A DNA stretch of 64,000 bases, from assembly GCF_008121495.1 (NCBI RefSeq), contig NZ_CP043051.1, positions 3,286,688-3,350,687 of the forward strand, written 5' to 3'. Each line of letters starts with the position of its first letter. Within the stretch, counting starts at the first letter, position 1. The notes beneath the pieces are model-generated. The model was not told where the DNA came from, ran no database searches, and saw only the letters and a program-made list of their open reading frames with translations. The DNA is from Mediterraneibacter gnavus ATCC 29149. GTDB taxonomy: Bacteria > Bacillota > Clostridia > Lachnospirales > Lachnospiraceae. The position numbers and the translations under genes are program-made. Below are positions 35,452 to 45,380 of the stretch, in pieces.

Positions 35452-36365
35452 CTCACATCACCTCCTGTCAGTTTGAGGAAATATTCTTCCAGTGATTCTG
35501 ACTTTGTTCCAATCGCAGTCATTTCCACATCGTGTAATGCCAGCGCCTTTGACAATTCTTGCACCGATATATTCCCGTCATAAATTCGGATGATTCTATC
35601 TTCTACAATCTTAAAGTTGTCAATCCCTATCTTATCCGACAGTACATACGAAGCCTTTCTTGTATCCACAACATTCAATTCAATATAGGCAAGACTTCTT
35701 TCCGTAATTTCCTGCATCGCGATTTCCTGAACGAGAACACCGCGGTTGATCACTCCGATCGTATCTGCAATACTCTCGATCTCTGAAAGAATATGACTGG
35801 ACACAATAATCGTAATGTCGTATTCCGTACAAAGCATCCGCAGTAAATCCCGAATCTGTTTGATTCCTGCCGGATCAAGACCATTAGTCGGTTCATCCAA
35901 AATCAAAAGTTCCGGCTTACACAACACCGCTCGTGCAAGTCCTAATCGCTGTTTCATTCCCAGAGAATACTCGCGTACTGATTTTTTCCCTGTATTGTTC
36001 AAGCCTAATAGCTCCATGGCATTTTCAATACTTCCTGTATTGTAATATCCCATGTATTCACAATGAAGCGCAAGATTCTCTCTGCCACTTAAATGCTCAT
36101 AAAAAGTAGGAAATTCAATCATGCACCCCATCCGCTTAAGTACCTCATACGAAGTCGATGTCAGTTTCTCTCCAAACAGCTCGATGCTTCCTTCTGTCGG
36201 TTTCCAGAGATTTGTCAACAGCTTCATAACCGTCGTTTTTCCTGCTCCGTTAGGACCCAGAAATCCATAGATTTCTCCTTTTTTCACATGCATGGACACA
36301 TTCGTCACAAGATTTTTTTCTCCAATGGTTTTTGTAAGTTTGTTTGTCTGTACAACATATGTCAT
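35445..36365 (-). CDS. ABC transporter ATP-binding protein (BcrA-type)
   Basis: The protein has 306 residues from MTYVVQTNKLTKTIGEKNLV; AAAGGAGGCAGACGAT precedes the ATG at 36365, so the 16-codon longer frame was rejected. Walker A is GPNGAGKTTVM near 39-49, signature YSLGMKQRLGLARA near 135-148 and Walker B LLILDEPTNGLDP near 157-169. The extra C-terminal domain (about 220-306) is typical of bacitracin/lantibiotic exporters. Partner permease follows directly. Confidence 0.93.
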   Translation of the reverse strand: MTYVVQTNKLTKTIGEKNLVTNVSMHVKKGEIYGFLGPNGAGKTTVMKLLTNLWKPTEGSIELFGEKLTSTSYEVLKRMGCMIEFPTFYEHLSGRENLALHCEYMGYYNTGSIENAMELLGLNNTGKKSVREYSLGMKQRLGLARAVLCKPELLILDEPTNGLDPAGIKQIRDLLRMLCTEYDITIIVSSHILSEIESIADTIGVINRGVLVQEIAMQEITERSLAYIELNVVDTRKASYVLSDKIGIDNFKIVEDRIIRIYDGNISVQELSKALALHDVEMTAIGTKSESLEEYFLKLTGGDVRC

Positions 36366-36417
36366 ATCGTCTGCCTCCTTTCTGATCACCATTCTAGCAA
36401 ATGAGAATTTCAAAACT

Positions 36418-36439
36418 CTTGACGAATTCTTACGAATTT
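36418..36439 (-). promoter_or_regulatory. Tandem direct repeats upstream of the ABC ATPase gene
   Basis: AATTCGTAAG followed by AATTCGTCAAG on the minus strand, in the 106-bp gap between the kinase and transporter genes. Ten-to-eleven-base direct repeats are typical of OmpR-family regulator sites. No convincing sigma-A promoter could be placed. Confidence 0.4.
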
Positions 36440-36471
36440 CTTTCTTTCACTTAAAATGCAAAGAATCTATC

Positions 36472-37413
36472 TCAGAAGAAACACTTATGCAATTTTACCG
36501 TGAATGTAGTTTTTACATTCGGTTCACTCTCCAACACAATCTCTCCACCGAGCTGCTGTGCAAGAGTCTGCGCGATCGTAAGCCCCAGACCATTCCCCTG
36601 AATCCTTCTGTTTCTGGAATCCTCCATTGTAAACAATCGCTCAAATACATTCCCTGCAAATTCTTTCTCTATCCCTTTTCCTTTATCAATCACATCAATA
36701 TAAACATCATTTTTCACCGATCTGAGAACAAGTCCCAAATACCGCCCATCCAAGCCATACCGGATCACATTGGAAATAAGATTATATAAAATACGATGAA
36801 GCGCCTCTTTATTCCCCATAATAAACACTGCTTCCTCCGGAATTTTTACTTCAACCTGAAACTCTTTTTGTTTCAGCAATTCATAAAAGTCCAGGATATT
36901 CTCGCGGCAGACTTCACAGATATTTATCCTTGAAATCTCCAGTTCCATATCTCCTGCTTCCAGCTTCGCAAGTGTAAAAAACTGATTGATCAGTTCCATG
37001 ACTCTCTTTGCCTTCTGTTCTACTTTCAGAAGCATTTCATCCTCCTTGTCACCATTTATCCGCATAATCTCCAGATAGCCTAATATGACTGTCATCGGAG
37101 TCTTGATATCATGCGAAATGTTGGACAGCATCTTTTTTGCTGAAATCTGTGAACGGCGATAATCCACTTTCATTTTTCTTTGATTTTCCAGCAAACGGTT
37201 GATCTGTACCAGTAGTTCCATGAGAGCTTGTTCATCTGTGAACATCATAATATTCTCATCGCTGTCCGTATCTTGTATTTTTTCCAGCTTTTGACTGATT
37301 TCTTTTAATTGCTTCTGTATTCCTCTTCGAAAAACAAACTGTTGATAAACTACAATACAAATCAGCACTGCAATACAGATGCACAGGAAAAATAAAATTA
37401 TCTCATTATTCAT
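36472..37413 (-). CDS. Sensor histidine kinase
   Basis: This 313-residue protein has one N-terminal membrane helix (about 4-24) and almost no extracellular part, so it probably senses within the membrane or through the transporter. The H-box is LSNISHDIKTPMTVILGY near 98-115 (phosphorylated His about 103). The ATPase domain has N-box LYNLISNVIRYG near 217, G1 DVIDKGKGI near 244 and G2 GNGLGLTIA near 275. It overlaps the regulator gene by four bases (ATGA). Confidence 0.93.
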   Translation of the reverse strand: MNNEIILFFLCICIAVLICIVVYQQFVFRRGIQKQLKEISQKLEKIQDTDSDENIMMFTDEQALMELLVQINRLLENQRKMKVDYRRSQISAKKMLSNISHDIKTPMTVILGYLEIMRINGDKEDEMLLKVEQKAKRVMELINQFFTLAKLEAGDMELEISRINICEVCRENILDFYELLKQKEFQVEVKIPEEAVFIMGNKEALHRILYNLISNVIRYGLDGRYLGLVLRSVKNDVYIDVIDKGKGIEKEFAGNVFERLFTMEDSRNRRIQGNGLGLTIAQTLAQQLGGEIVLESEPNVKTTFTVKLHKCFF

Positions 37414-38096
37414 GACAGATCTCCCAGCTTATATCCGATTCCCCATACCGTAATGATATATTTCGGAGATCTCGGATGCTCTTCTATTTTGTTCCGCAGC
37501 CTGCTGATATGAACATTGACCGCATTTTCATCTCCTAAATAGGCATCATTCCATATCAGAGAATACATCTGTTCTTTGGTATATACTTTTTGGGGATTCT
37601 GAACGAGCAACTTCAAAATTTCAAACTCTTTTGCCGTCAGATCTATTTTTGTCCCATTTTTCTCCACTGTATAATTCGTCAGATTTATAGTAAGATCTCC
37701 CATCATCAAGACTTCTTGCTCTTCCGGCTTTGAATATTGGGTACTTCTTCTGATATTTGCCTTAATACGAGCCAATACTTCTGTTACTGAAAATGGTTTC
37801 GTAATATAATCATCGGCTCCAAGACCCAGCCCCAGCGTCTTATCTGCATCCGTATCTTTCGCAGATACAATAATGATGGGAACTGTACTGTGCGTTCGAA
37901 TATGCTGCATCACTTCCATACCGCTGATTTTCGGTATCATCAAGTCCAACAATACAAGACTGTAGGATTCCTTCTCAAACTTCTCACAGGCTTCCTCCCC
38001 ATCAACCGCACAAATCACCTCATAGTTTTCTGCTTCCAGATAGCTTTTGAGCATCTGGCTGATTTCTATATCATCTTCCACCAATAACAACTTCAT
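37410..38096 (-). CDS. OmpR-family response regulator
   Basis: This 228-residue protein has a receiver domain (MKLLLVEDDIEIS; phosphoacceptor Asp in LVLLDLMIPKISG near 52; Lys in YITKPF near 103) and a C-terminal winged helix (about 125-225: LTAKEFEILKLLVQNPQKVYTKEQMY and the VNVHISRLRNKIEE recognition helix). It is the first gene of the regulator-kinase-ATPase-permease unit, and likely autoregulates it with the export genes. Confidence 0.95.
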   Translation of the reverse strand: MKLLLVEDDIEISQMLKSYLEAENYEVICAVDGEEACEKFEKESYSLVLLDLMIPKISGMEVMQHIRTHSTVPIIIVSAKDTDADKTLGLGLGADDYITKPFSVTEVLARIKANIRRSTQYSKPEEQEVLMMGDLTINLTNYTVEKNGTKIDLTAKEFEILKLLVQNPQKVYTKEQMYSLIWNDAYLGDENAVNVHISRLRNKIEEHPRSPKYIITVWGIGYKLGDLS

Positions 38097-38141
38097 AACT
38101 GCCCTCCCAAACTTCGTTTCATACTTTTGTCTGATGTCGAT

Positions 38142-38170
38142 ATTTTACCATAGACACACATTTTTCGAAA
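38142..38170 (-). promoter_or_regulatory. Promoter of the two-component/ABC unit
   Basis: TTTCGA, 17 bp, TAAAAT on the minus strand, 46 bp before the regulator ATG. The weak -35 fits activator control. Confidence 0.45.
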
Positions 38171-38208
38171 GGTAAAAACAGATTGCAAGTTGCTATGACA
38201 TTTAAACC

Positions 38209-38258
38209 TTAAAAAGGCGACCATGTTTCCAACCTTTCGTTGTCCGCATAGTCGCCTT
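38209..38258 (-). terminator. Enolase terminator
   Basis: AAGGCGACTATG (38258-38247) pairs with CATGGTCGCCTT (38225-38214) with one mismatch, then TTTAAG. It lies 23 bp past the eno stop. Confidence 0.75.
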
Positions 38259-38280
38259 ATAAATCATTCTCTCTATTCTC

Positions 38281-39609
<1,329 letters not shown>

Positions 39610-39614
39610 TTAAA

Positions 39615-39649
39615 GATGTCCCGCAGGCGATACCGCCTTTGGGGACATC
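39615..39649 (-). promoter_or_regulatory. Two-part hairpin in the eno leader
   Basis: GATGTCCC (39649-39642) pairs with GGGACATC (39622-39615); an inner AGGCG/CGCCT stem lies inside. No T-run follows, so it is a leader structure rather than a terminator. No known class recognised. Confidence 0.45.
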
Positions 39650-39732
39650 CTGCTATGCCGCATTCAGCAGTTACGACATGGAAAGGGCTTTACATGATTT
39701 ATTCTCAGTTAGTTATCGCTAACCTTGAATTC

Positions 39733-39761
39733 AATATAACACATCCGTATTATGAAATCAA
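39733..39761 (-). promoter_or_regulatory. eno promoter
   Basis: TTGATT, 17 bp, TATATT on the minus strand; implies a leader of about 150 nt. Confidence 0.5.
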
Positions 39762-39789
39762 CATTTTTATTGAGAATTATTTTCATTTA

Positions 39790-41295
39790 TCATTCTTCTG
39801 TAAACAGATATCCGGAAAAATCATATTTATATACCCTGTAAATATAGTATTTCGAGAGATTCATCTGGAACTGTTTTACCAGTGTTCCATCTTCCTTGTA
39901 TTCTCCGATCAGTCCCTGCATCTAGGAAGTAGTTCCCGAAGAGAGGTCTGTTGCGATCTGGTCGATCTGACTCCAGTCATAATCCGGTCTGGACTCACTG
40001 TATCCTAAATTGTTGTTAAACAGATACAGATAATACTGTCCGTCAGGCAGTGAATCATCTGTCACGTAAGTCACCGTATGCTGCCCGCCGGCACTGGAAA
40101 AGCTTCCGTTACTCTCATCTTTCGTAAGCAGAAGATTCTCATATCCTGTTCCTTCCCAGAAACTCTCTTCTCCGATCATATATGCGATTTCGGGTGCAGT
40201 ATTCAGATTCTGGATTTTCAAAATAGTAGATGTTTCTCTGGAACTCAATAAAATGGAATCTTCTCCCATCCACTGAATGGTATTGATATGTACCCAGTCC
40301 AGATCCTCCTGATCCATTCCCAGACTTTCTTTATAATCTCCAAGCAGATCCTCCAAATCTAAAATACAGGAGACTTCACCTGTGGAAGGATTGAGTTTTA
40401 ATACACAGTCCTCTACCGTCTGTTTCCCGGTATCTGTTGCCAGAATCAGAAGATTTCCGTCATCATCAAAAACATAATCATGGTGCAGTTGATAGTTTCC
40501 CAGATCATAGACTTGCTCCACCATACCCAGTTCATTCACTGCTGCAATTTTTGTCTCGGAAATACTGTAATACATCCGATCATTCTCAAATACCAGCCGA
40601 TGGCTTCGATATCCGATCAGCGGAACTTCTCCGCTGATCGTTCCATTTTCATCATAATAGTACATAAAATCGACATCATCACTGTCATTTCCAAGGATGA
40701 CATACAAGCCGGAATCCGGAAGCGAAATCTGGCTGCTTACATCTGTCTGACCTGCTGTCTGCTTCAGCTGTACCTCTTCTTCTCCTGCAAGACTTCCCAT
40801 TTTGTATTTGCAGGAAGCAGTGGTTATGGTTCCGTCTTCTGCTTCCGGCGTAAAGGTGATCGTATTTTCCATATCCGGAATGAGACCTATGACCTGAAAT
40901 TCATGTTCTGTGGTATAAGTCTCTTCCTGATTGACTTTTCCTCCAAAATCTGCAATTTCGCTATCGGGCACAGAAACAACATAGGAGACAGAAACCGGTT
41001 CTTCTGTTGCAAAATAGACATAAAGAGACAGCGTATTTGTTCCAAACGGATTTTGTTCCACCAGCATTTTCTCTGTTGTATACGTTCCTGATTCCTTTGC
41101 TGTTTCCAGCCGTTTTTTTACTGCCTCCTGATACTCTGTCGTATAAATTTCTTTAATCTGTTCTTTCTTTCTGGATGTTTCCTCTGCTGCTTTTGCTTCC
41201 GCCTGTCTTGCCTGATACTTTGTAAATCCCAGGACTCCAATCACTGCAGCCGCAGCAAGAAAAATCCCAAGCACTGCTCTTTTGATCCATTTCAT
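39790..41295 (-). pseudogene. Arylsulfotransferase (AssT)-like protein, broken near the C-terminus by an in-frame TAG
   Basis: The first open part (39922-41295) encodes 457 residues. It has an N-terminal membrane anchor (RAVLGIFLAAAAVIGVLGF), an N-terminal beta domain and an AssT-like beta-propeller with LHHDYVFDDDGNLLILATD near 265-283 and DLDWVHINTIQWMGEDSILLSSRETSTILKI near 335-365 (in parts). AssT enzymes move sulfate between phenolic esters at the cell surface. It stops at TAG (39924-39922). Reading on in the same frame gives 43 more residues (MQGLIGEYKEDGTLVKQF then YRVYKYDFSGYLF) to a TGA at 39790, which looks like the real family C-terminus. Some 40-60 residues usually present between the two parts seem to be missing. 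It is 41 bp after the MacB-like ATPase gene. The truncated protein may be inactive. Confidence 0.7.
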
Positions 41296-41336
41296 ACGTT
41301 CTATCCTCTCTTTTATATACAGACATTCTCTTTAAG

Positions 41337-41972
41337 CTACAGACGATACACTTCATCTGCCGCGGCGGCTACCTCTTTTGAATGTGTCACAAGAATTACA
41401 CACCGTCCATCCTCATGTGCCAGATTCAGGAAGATTTTCATAATTTCATTCTGTGTATCCGGATCCAGGTTTCCGGTCGGCTCGTCTGCCACCAGAATCT
41501 GCGGACTGTACGACAGTGCCCTTGCGATCGCAACTCTCTGCTGCCCGCCGGAAAGCTTTAAGATCCGGCGATCTGCCTCCTTTTGTCCAAGCGCTACTTT
41601 TTTCAGGACTTCATCCGCATGTGCTTTTTTGTCTTCACATGGATACCCCGCAATATCCATGGAAAGAATCACATTTTCTCTGGCAGTCAGTTTCGGCAGC
41701 AGATTAAAACTCTGAAAGATCACGCCGATATCATGGCTGCGATAATCATACCGGTTTAAAGAAGAGATATCCTTTCCGTTTAGCAGGATACTCCCGGAAG
41801 TCGGAGTCGCAAGCCCGCAGATCAGGGAGAGAAGTGTGGTCTTCCCTGCCCCCGATCTCCCGGTAATCGCATAGAGCTTTCCTTTTTCAAAGGAATAACT
41901 GATATCAGACAATACTTGATTTCCTTTTTTTTCATAAGAATATGATACTTGGTTTAATTCTAAGATACTCAT
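41337..41972 (-). CDS. ABC transporter ATP-binding protein (MacB/LolD type)
   Basis: This 211-residue ATPase has Walker A GRSGAGKTTLL near 38-48, Q-loop VIFQSFNLLPKLTARENV near 84-101, signature LSGGQQRVAIARAL near 139-152 and Walker B ILVADEPTGNLDP near 160-172. The Phe-Asn-Leu-Leu after the Q-loop is typical of FtsX-type (MacB/LolD/SalX) exporters. Its partner permease directly upstream is broken, so this ATPase is probably without a working partner here. Confidence 0.92.
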   Translation of the reverse strand: MSILELNQVSYSYEKKGNQVLSDISYSFEKGKLYAITGRSGAGKTTLLSLICGLATPTSGSILLNGKDISSLNRYDYRSHDIGVIFQSFNLLPKLTARENVILSMDIAGYPCEDKKAHADEVLKKVALGQKEADRRILKLSGGQQRVAIARALSYSPQILVADEPTGNLDPDTQNEIMKIFLNLAHEDGRCVILVTHSKEVAAAADEVYRL

Positions 41973-41983
41973 TTTTCTTCCTC

Positions 41984-43133
41984 CTAATCTCGGTTGCTCA
42001 GTATTTTCAATGGATCATAACGCATGATAAAGATCAGTGCCGTGCAGCCGGAAATCAGTGTCAGTAAAATTCCGATTCCCATCATTTCCAGAATCACCTG
42101 CATATCCGTTGCCGAAGAAATGCTGCTGACATAATTGGCTGCCTGTGCAAATCCAGGACCTCCTGCATTTGAAACCTCCGGTGCCTCTGCTTTTTCTTTC
42201 GATCCGCCAGGCTGTTCCGGCGCTTCTGTGCTACCCTGCGCACCTGTTTCTCTTCCAAACCACTGCTCTTGTCCAAAAGAAGAGGAACTCTCAATCTGCT
42301 GTGCCAGAAGGTGATTGGTCACCGGTACAGAAGAAACCGCTCCGATTCCGGCTCCGATGATCAATGCACAGAATGTAATACAAAGAGATTCTGTCAGAAA
42401 CTGTACTGCGATCTTCCATTTCTTCATTCCAATCGCCGCCAGAACTCCAATCTCATATTTTCGTTCCCGAATTGCAAAAATATGCAGAACGATCAGGATC
42501 ACTGCCCCGATTGCCAGGATGACCATCAGGAAATATCCTGCATATTCACTCAAATGCTGAAGTGGCTCCAGGCTCTCTTCGTAAGAAGTAAGGTCACTGG
42601 AAGAAACCGTGTAGTCGTCAGAAAGTCCCATCTCTTTGACTTCATCCTGGAATTTTTCATAATCTGACACAGAATCAAATGCATAGGTTCCGTTCAGCAT
42701 CGAACGAAGGCTGTCGTTGTCGTCTCCCCTGTTGTACTGTCCGTTGTTGTCGTTGCATTTTCTTCTGACTGTGTCAGGATTGTTTCTAATATCTGATAGC
42801 TGACATAAATCTGATTGGAGCTGTCTGCTCCTGCCATAAATCCACCCATCATGCTGGAAGCCGAATCGCTTGTAGATTCTGTCTCATAGATTCCCGCAAT
42901 CGTGAGTGTATACGTTTCATCCTCCTGATTCGGATTGGAAAGCGTAATCGTATCTCCAACTGCCAGATCATTGTAAGATGCCAGCTCCGAACTGATCACA
43001 CAGGTATTGTCTGCCGTTCCCTCTGCAAACATCTCCCCTTCGGTGATGGAGCTGCTGCCGTCAACAAAATCTTTCATTGCAGAATCTGAGCTGTAGCCTG
43101 TGATCGTAAAATCTCCCTGGGTTCCCATTCGGC
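41984..43133 (-). pseudogene. MacB/FtsX-type ABC permease, N-terminus lost to the IS and frameshifted
   Basis: Two overlapping frames together give a MacB-like permease. The first (about 42694-43133) carries the extracellular MacB-periplasmic-core domain (DFTITGYSSDSAMKDFVDG, YNDLAVGDTITLSNP). The second (41984-about 42740) has the remaining extracellular part and three membrane segments (YFLMVILAIGAVILIVLHIFA, LTESLCITFCALIIGAGIGA, ILLTLISGCTALIFIMRYDP). The frame changes by one base near 42695-42750 in a tract rich in ACGACA-type repeats; DNDSLRSMLNG is the expected continuation. The first membrane helix and about 150-200 N-terminal residues are missing at the IS boundary (43134). Confidence 0.8.
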
Positions 43134-43175
43134 CAATGTCATTTAGTTAAGACATTGAGTCGGCAGCCTCTTGCA

Positions 43176-43215
43176 GAGCAAGGTATATAAAAATATATAC
43201 CCTGCTCTTTTTTTG
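43176..43215 (+). terminator. Terminator at the left end of the IS
   Basis: A 14-bp stem (43176-43189 with 43194-43207, one mismatch), AAAA loop and TTTTTTTT. It would block outside transcription from entering the transposase gene. Confidence 0.8.
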
Positions 43216-43290
43216 TAAAAAATCCTTGACAAATATAGAAAAATTTGCGGCGAAGCCACTTAAATGTATTACATTTTGGAGGTAACGCTT

Positions 43291-44340
43291 ATGATATTTG
43301 CGGAACATGTAAAAAACAAATTGTCATCTTTAATCCATGAAATGGCGACCGCCTCATGGTTGTTTTCAAAAAATCCAGAAGTTGATTTTTCACGGAACAG
43401 AAAACTTGATTTTGTATCTACAATTCAATTTCTTCTTTCTATGGAAAGTGGAAGCTTAAAAAAAGAATTGCTGGATTATTTCCAGTTCTCTGTCGATACC
43501 CCGTCTGCTTCAGCGTTCTGTCAACAGAGAAACAAACTACTTCTGGAGGCATTCCAGTTTTTGTTTTATGAATTTAATTCTTGTTTCTCATTCGAAAAAA
43601 AGTATAAGGATTATCAACTATTAGCTTGTGATGGCTCAGATTTGAACATTGCCCGTAATCCAAACGATGCAGGCACTTATTTTCAGTCTCAACCAACTGA
43701 TCGGGGATTTCATCAGATTCATCTGAATGCTCTTTTCGACCTGTGCGAGAAGCGATATATTGATCTTGTGATACAACCTGCAAGGCTAGAAAACGAATCA
43801 TTGGCAATGACACAAATGATTGACCGTTATAAAGGAGAGAAAAAAACAATTTTTATCGCAGACAGAGGATATGAAACATATAATATTTTTGCGCATGTCC
43901 AAGAAAAAGGAATGTATTATCTGATTCGTGTAAAGGATGGCGGTGGGGGAAGCATGACAGGAAGTTTTGACCTTCCTGATGAAAATGAGTTTGACCACGA
44001 CATGCAACTTATATTAACCCGAAAACAGACAAAAGATGTGAAAGCTAAACCCAAAAAATTTAAATTTATTGCAAAATCCAGTCCATTTGACTATCTGGAT
44101 TTATATGACAAAAAAATTTATACGTTGAATTTTAGAGTAGTAAGGTTTGCCATTTCAGAAGATTCGTATGAAAGTATAATTACCAATCTTCCAAAGGAAG
44201 ATTTTCCAGTAGAAGAAATAAAGAAGGTTTATGCAATGCGATGGGGCATCGAAACATCGTTCAGGGAATTGAAATATGCTATCGGATTATGTTGCTTTCA
44301 TTCAAAAAAGGTGGAGTATATCGTTAATTTAGGCAGATAG
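43291..44340 (+). pseudogene. IS4-family transposase, C-terminus shortened
   Basis: The open part codes for 349 residues from the ATG at 43291, preceded by TTGGAGGTAACGCTT. The DDE residues are in LLACDGSDLN near 110 (D), IFIADRGYETYN near 190 (D) and MRWGIETSFRELKYAIGL near 322-339 (E, YREK-like motif). After CFHSKKVEYIVN the sequence turns into NLGR and stops. Related Lachnospiraceae transposases, as I recall them, go on for about 80-100 residues, so the C-terminus has probably been lost to a deletion or frameshift. All three catalytic residues remain, but activity is doubtful. Confidence 0.75.
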
Positions 44341-44394
44341 CAATCTGTCTTTTTGTGCTGCATAAATATAAGAGCAAGTTTTTATAAAAGAAAA

Positions 44395-44433
44395 ATCAGG
44401 CAAAGATAGTGAATTTTCTACCTCTGCCTGATA
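44395..44433 (+). repeat. Hairpin near the right end of the IS
   Basis: ATCAGGCA and TGCCTGAT, about 23 bp apart, just inside the right terminal repeat. No T-run follows. Confidence 0.45.
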
Positions 44434-44491
44434 GGAATACATCTGCTTAATGTCTTAACTAAATGACATTGTGTTTCCAAGCCCTCCCAAT

Positions 44492-44890
44492 TTATCTGCT
44501 TATATTCAATTTGCTCATCAACGCTTCCTGTAGTACTTGCGAAAAGTTTACTCCCATCGACACAGCTTCTTCATTTAACCATTCCGGAATACTAAGGGTT
44601 TTCTTTACCGCTTTTGAATTGTGCTTCCTTTGATATTCCAACATATCAAATTCTACAATCACAATCGTTCCATCTTCATTTTGAATTTTATCCAAATCGG
44701 AAGGATCCGGAATTTCTTCTTTCTCTTCCTTCCTGTTCACTAAAGCAAGACCCAATGCTTCTACTGCCATTTCGTAAGCCTGTTTCATGTCATCTCCTTC
44801 AGTAAAACATTCCGGAAAATCTGGAAACGAAATCCAAAATCCGCCTTCTTCCGACTTATGAAAAAGTGCCGGATAGAATAATTTTTCCAT
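44492..44890 (-). CDS. hicB: HicB antitoxin
   Basis: The protein has 132 residues from MEKLFYPALFHKSEEGG, with AAATGGAGGTATTACGT before the ATG at 44890. The N-terminal HicB RNase-H-like domain reads WISFPDFPECFTEGDDMKQAYEMAVEALGLAL (about 20-51, in parts). The C-terminal half has a ribbon-helix-helix-like DNA-binding segment (KAVKKTLSIPEWLNEEAVSMGVNFSQVLQEAL). It should neutralise HicA and repress the operon. Gene order is toxin first, antitoxin second, 34 bp apart. Its terminator hairpin is cut in the loop by the IS. Confidence 0.93.
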   Translation of the reverse strand: MEKLFYPALFHKSEEGGFWISFPDFPECFTEGDDMKQAYEMAVEALGLALVNRKEEKEEIPDPSDLDKIQNEDGTIVIVEFDMLEYQRKHNSKAVKKTLSIPEWLNEEAVSMGVNFSQVLQEALMSKLNISR

Positions 44891-44924
44891 ACGTAATACC
44901 TCCATTTATTTTTCAGGCAGGATT

Positions 44925-45113
44925 TTATTTTAACCCTGCCTGCTTTAATATTGCTTGCTCCAAACCCTTTTTCATAGCCTTGGAGTGATAAGGAACGATT
45001 ACCGTTCTTCCAGTAGACCGGTTCTTCATTGTAATATGAGAACCATTTTGTCTGATTTCCTCAAACCCGTTTTTCTTGAGATATTTAATCATCTCTCTCG
45101 GTGTCATTGGCAT
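44925..45113 (-). CDS. hicA: HicA mRNA interferase toxin
   Basis: This 62-residue, dsRBD-like protein has the HicA signature: TPREMIKYLKKNGFEEIRQNGSHITMKN (about 4-31, in parts) with the catalytic His in GSH near 24-26, and VIVPYHSKAMKKGLEQAILKQAG. It cleaves mRNA and tmRNA. AAAGGAGATACAAAAG precedes the ATG. All key residues are present, so the pair looks intact. Confidence 0.95.
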   Translation of the reverse strand: MPMTPREMIKYLKKNGFEEIRQNGSHITMKNRSTGRTVIVPYHSKAMKKGLEQAILKQAGLK

Positions 45114-45144
45114 CTTTTGTATCTCCTTTCCTTATCATGGTTAT

Positions 45145-45173
45145 ATTATATCACGTATTTTTACGTATATCAA
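45145..45173 (-). promoter_or_regulatory. hicAB promoter
   Basis: TTGATA, 17 bp, TATAAT on the minus strand, 32 bp before hicA. Confidence 0.75.
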
Positions 45174-45199
45174 TGTTTTTCTGTAATATTACGTATCTC
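45151..45199 (-). promoter_or_regulatory. hicAB operator repeats
   Basis: The core TACGTA/ATACGT occurs at least three times in and beside the promoter: ATACGTAAAAATACGT inside the spacer (about 45154-45169) and GATACGTAATATTAC just upstream. A further ATACGTGA lies near 45231, and ATTACGTATG covers the hicB ribosome-site/start. These fit direct sites for the RHH domain of HicB. Confidence 0.55.
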
Positions 45200-45380
45200 A
45201 TTCTTTTTTCTAATCTGCTTAATTACCTGATTCACGTATGTACTCAGAATACCCACATCTAATGTAAACGGTAACACTTAAAAACAAAAAAATATGATCA
45301 AAATCACCTATTTTGCTTTGTTTTATATTATACTGACACTATATGCCTTCCCGGCAGACTGACGATAACGAGGTGATCCT

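Larger units (their letters stand above)
43134..44471. mobile_element. IS4-family insertion sequence (about 1.34 kb)
   Basis: Perfect 22-bp terminal inverted repeats (43135-43156 and 44449-44470, 23 bp with the outer C/G) enclose one DDE transposase gene. Each repeat is itself palindromic: AATGTC...GACATT. The left flank is a truncated MacB permease and the right flank is the hicB terminator loop; no target-site duplication is visible, so the insertion was followed by a deletion. A strong terminator stands just inside the left end. Confidence 0.88.

Noticed and set aside
39922..39924. Selenocysteine or pyrrolysine at the AssT stop
   Set aside because: The stop is TAG, not TGA, no recoding element was seen and residues are missing around it, so decay is the simpler reading.
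43225..43260. TTGACA at 43225 as transposase promoter
   Set aside because: No acceptable -10 box occurs 16-18 bp downstream.
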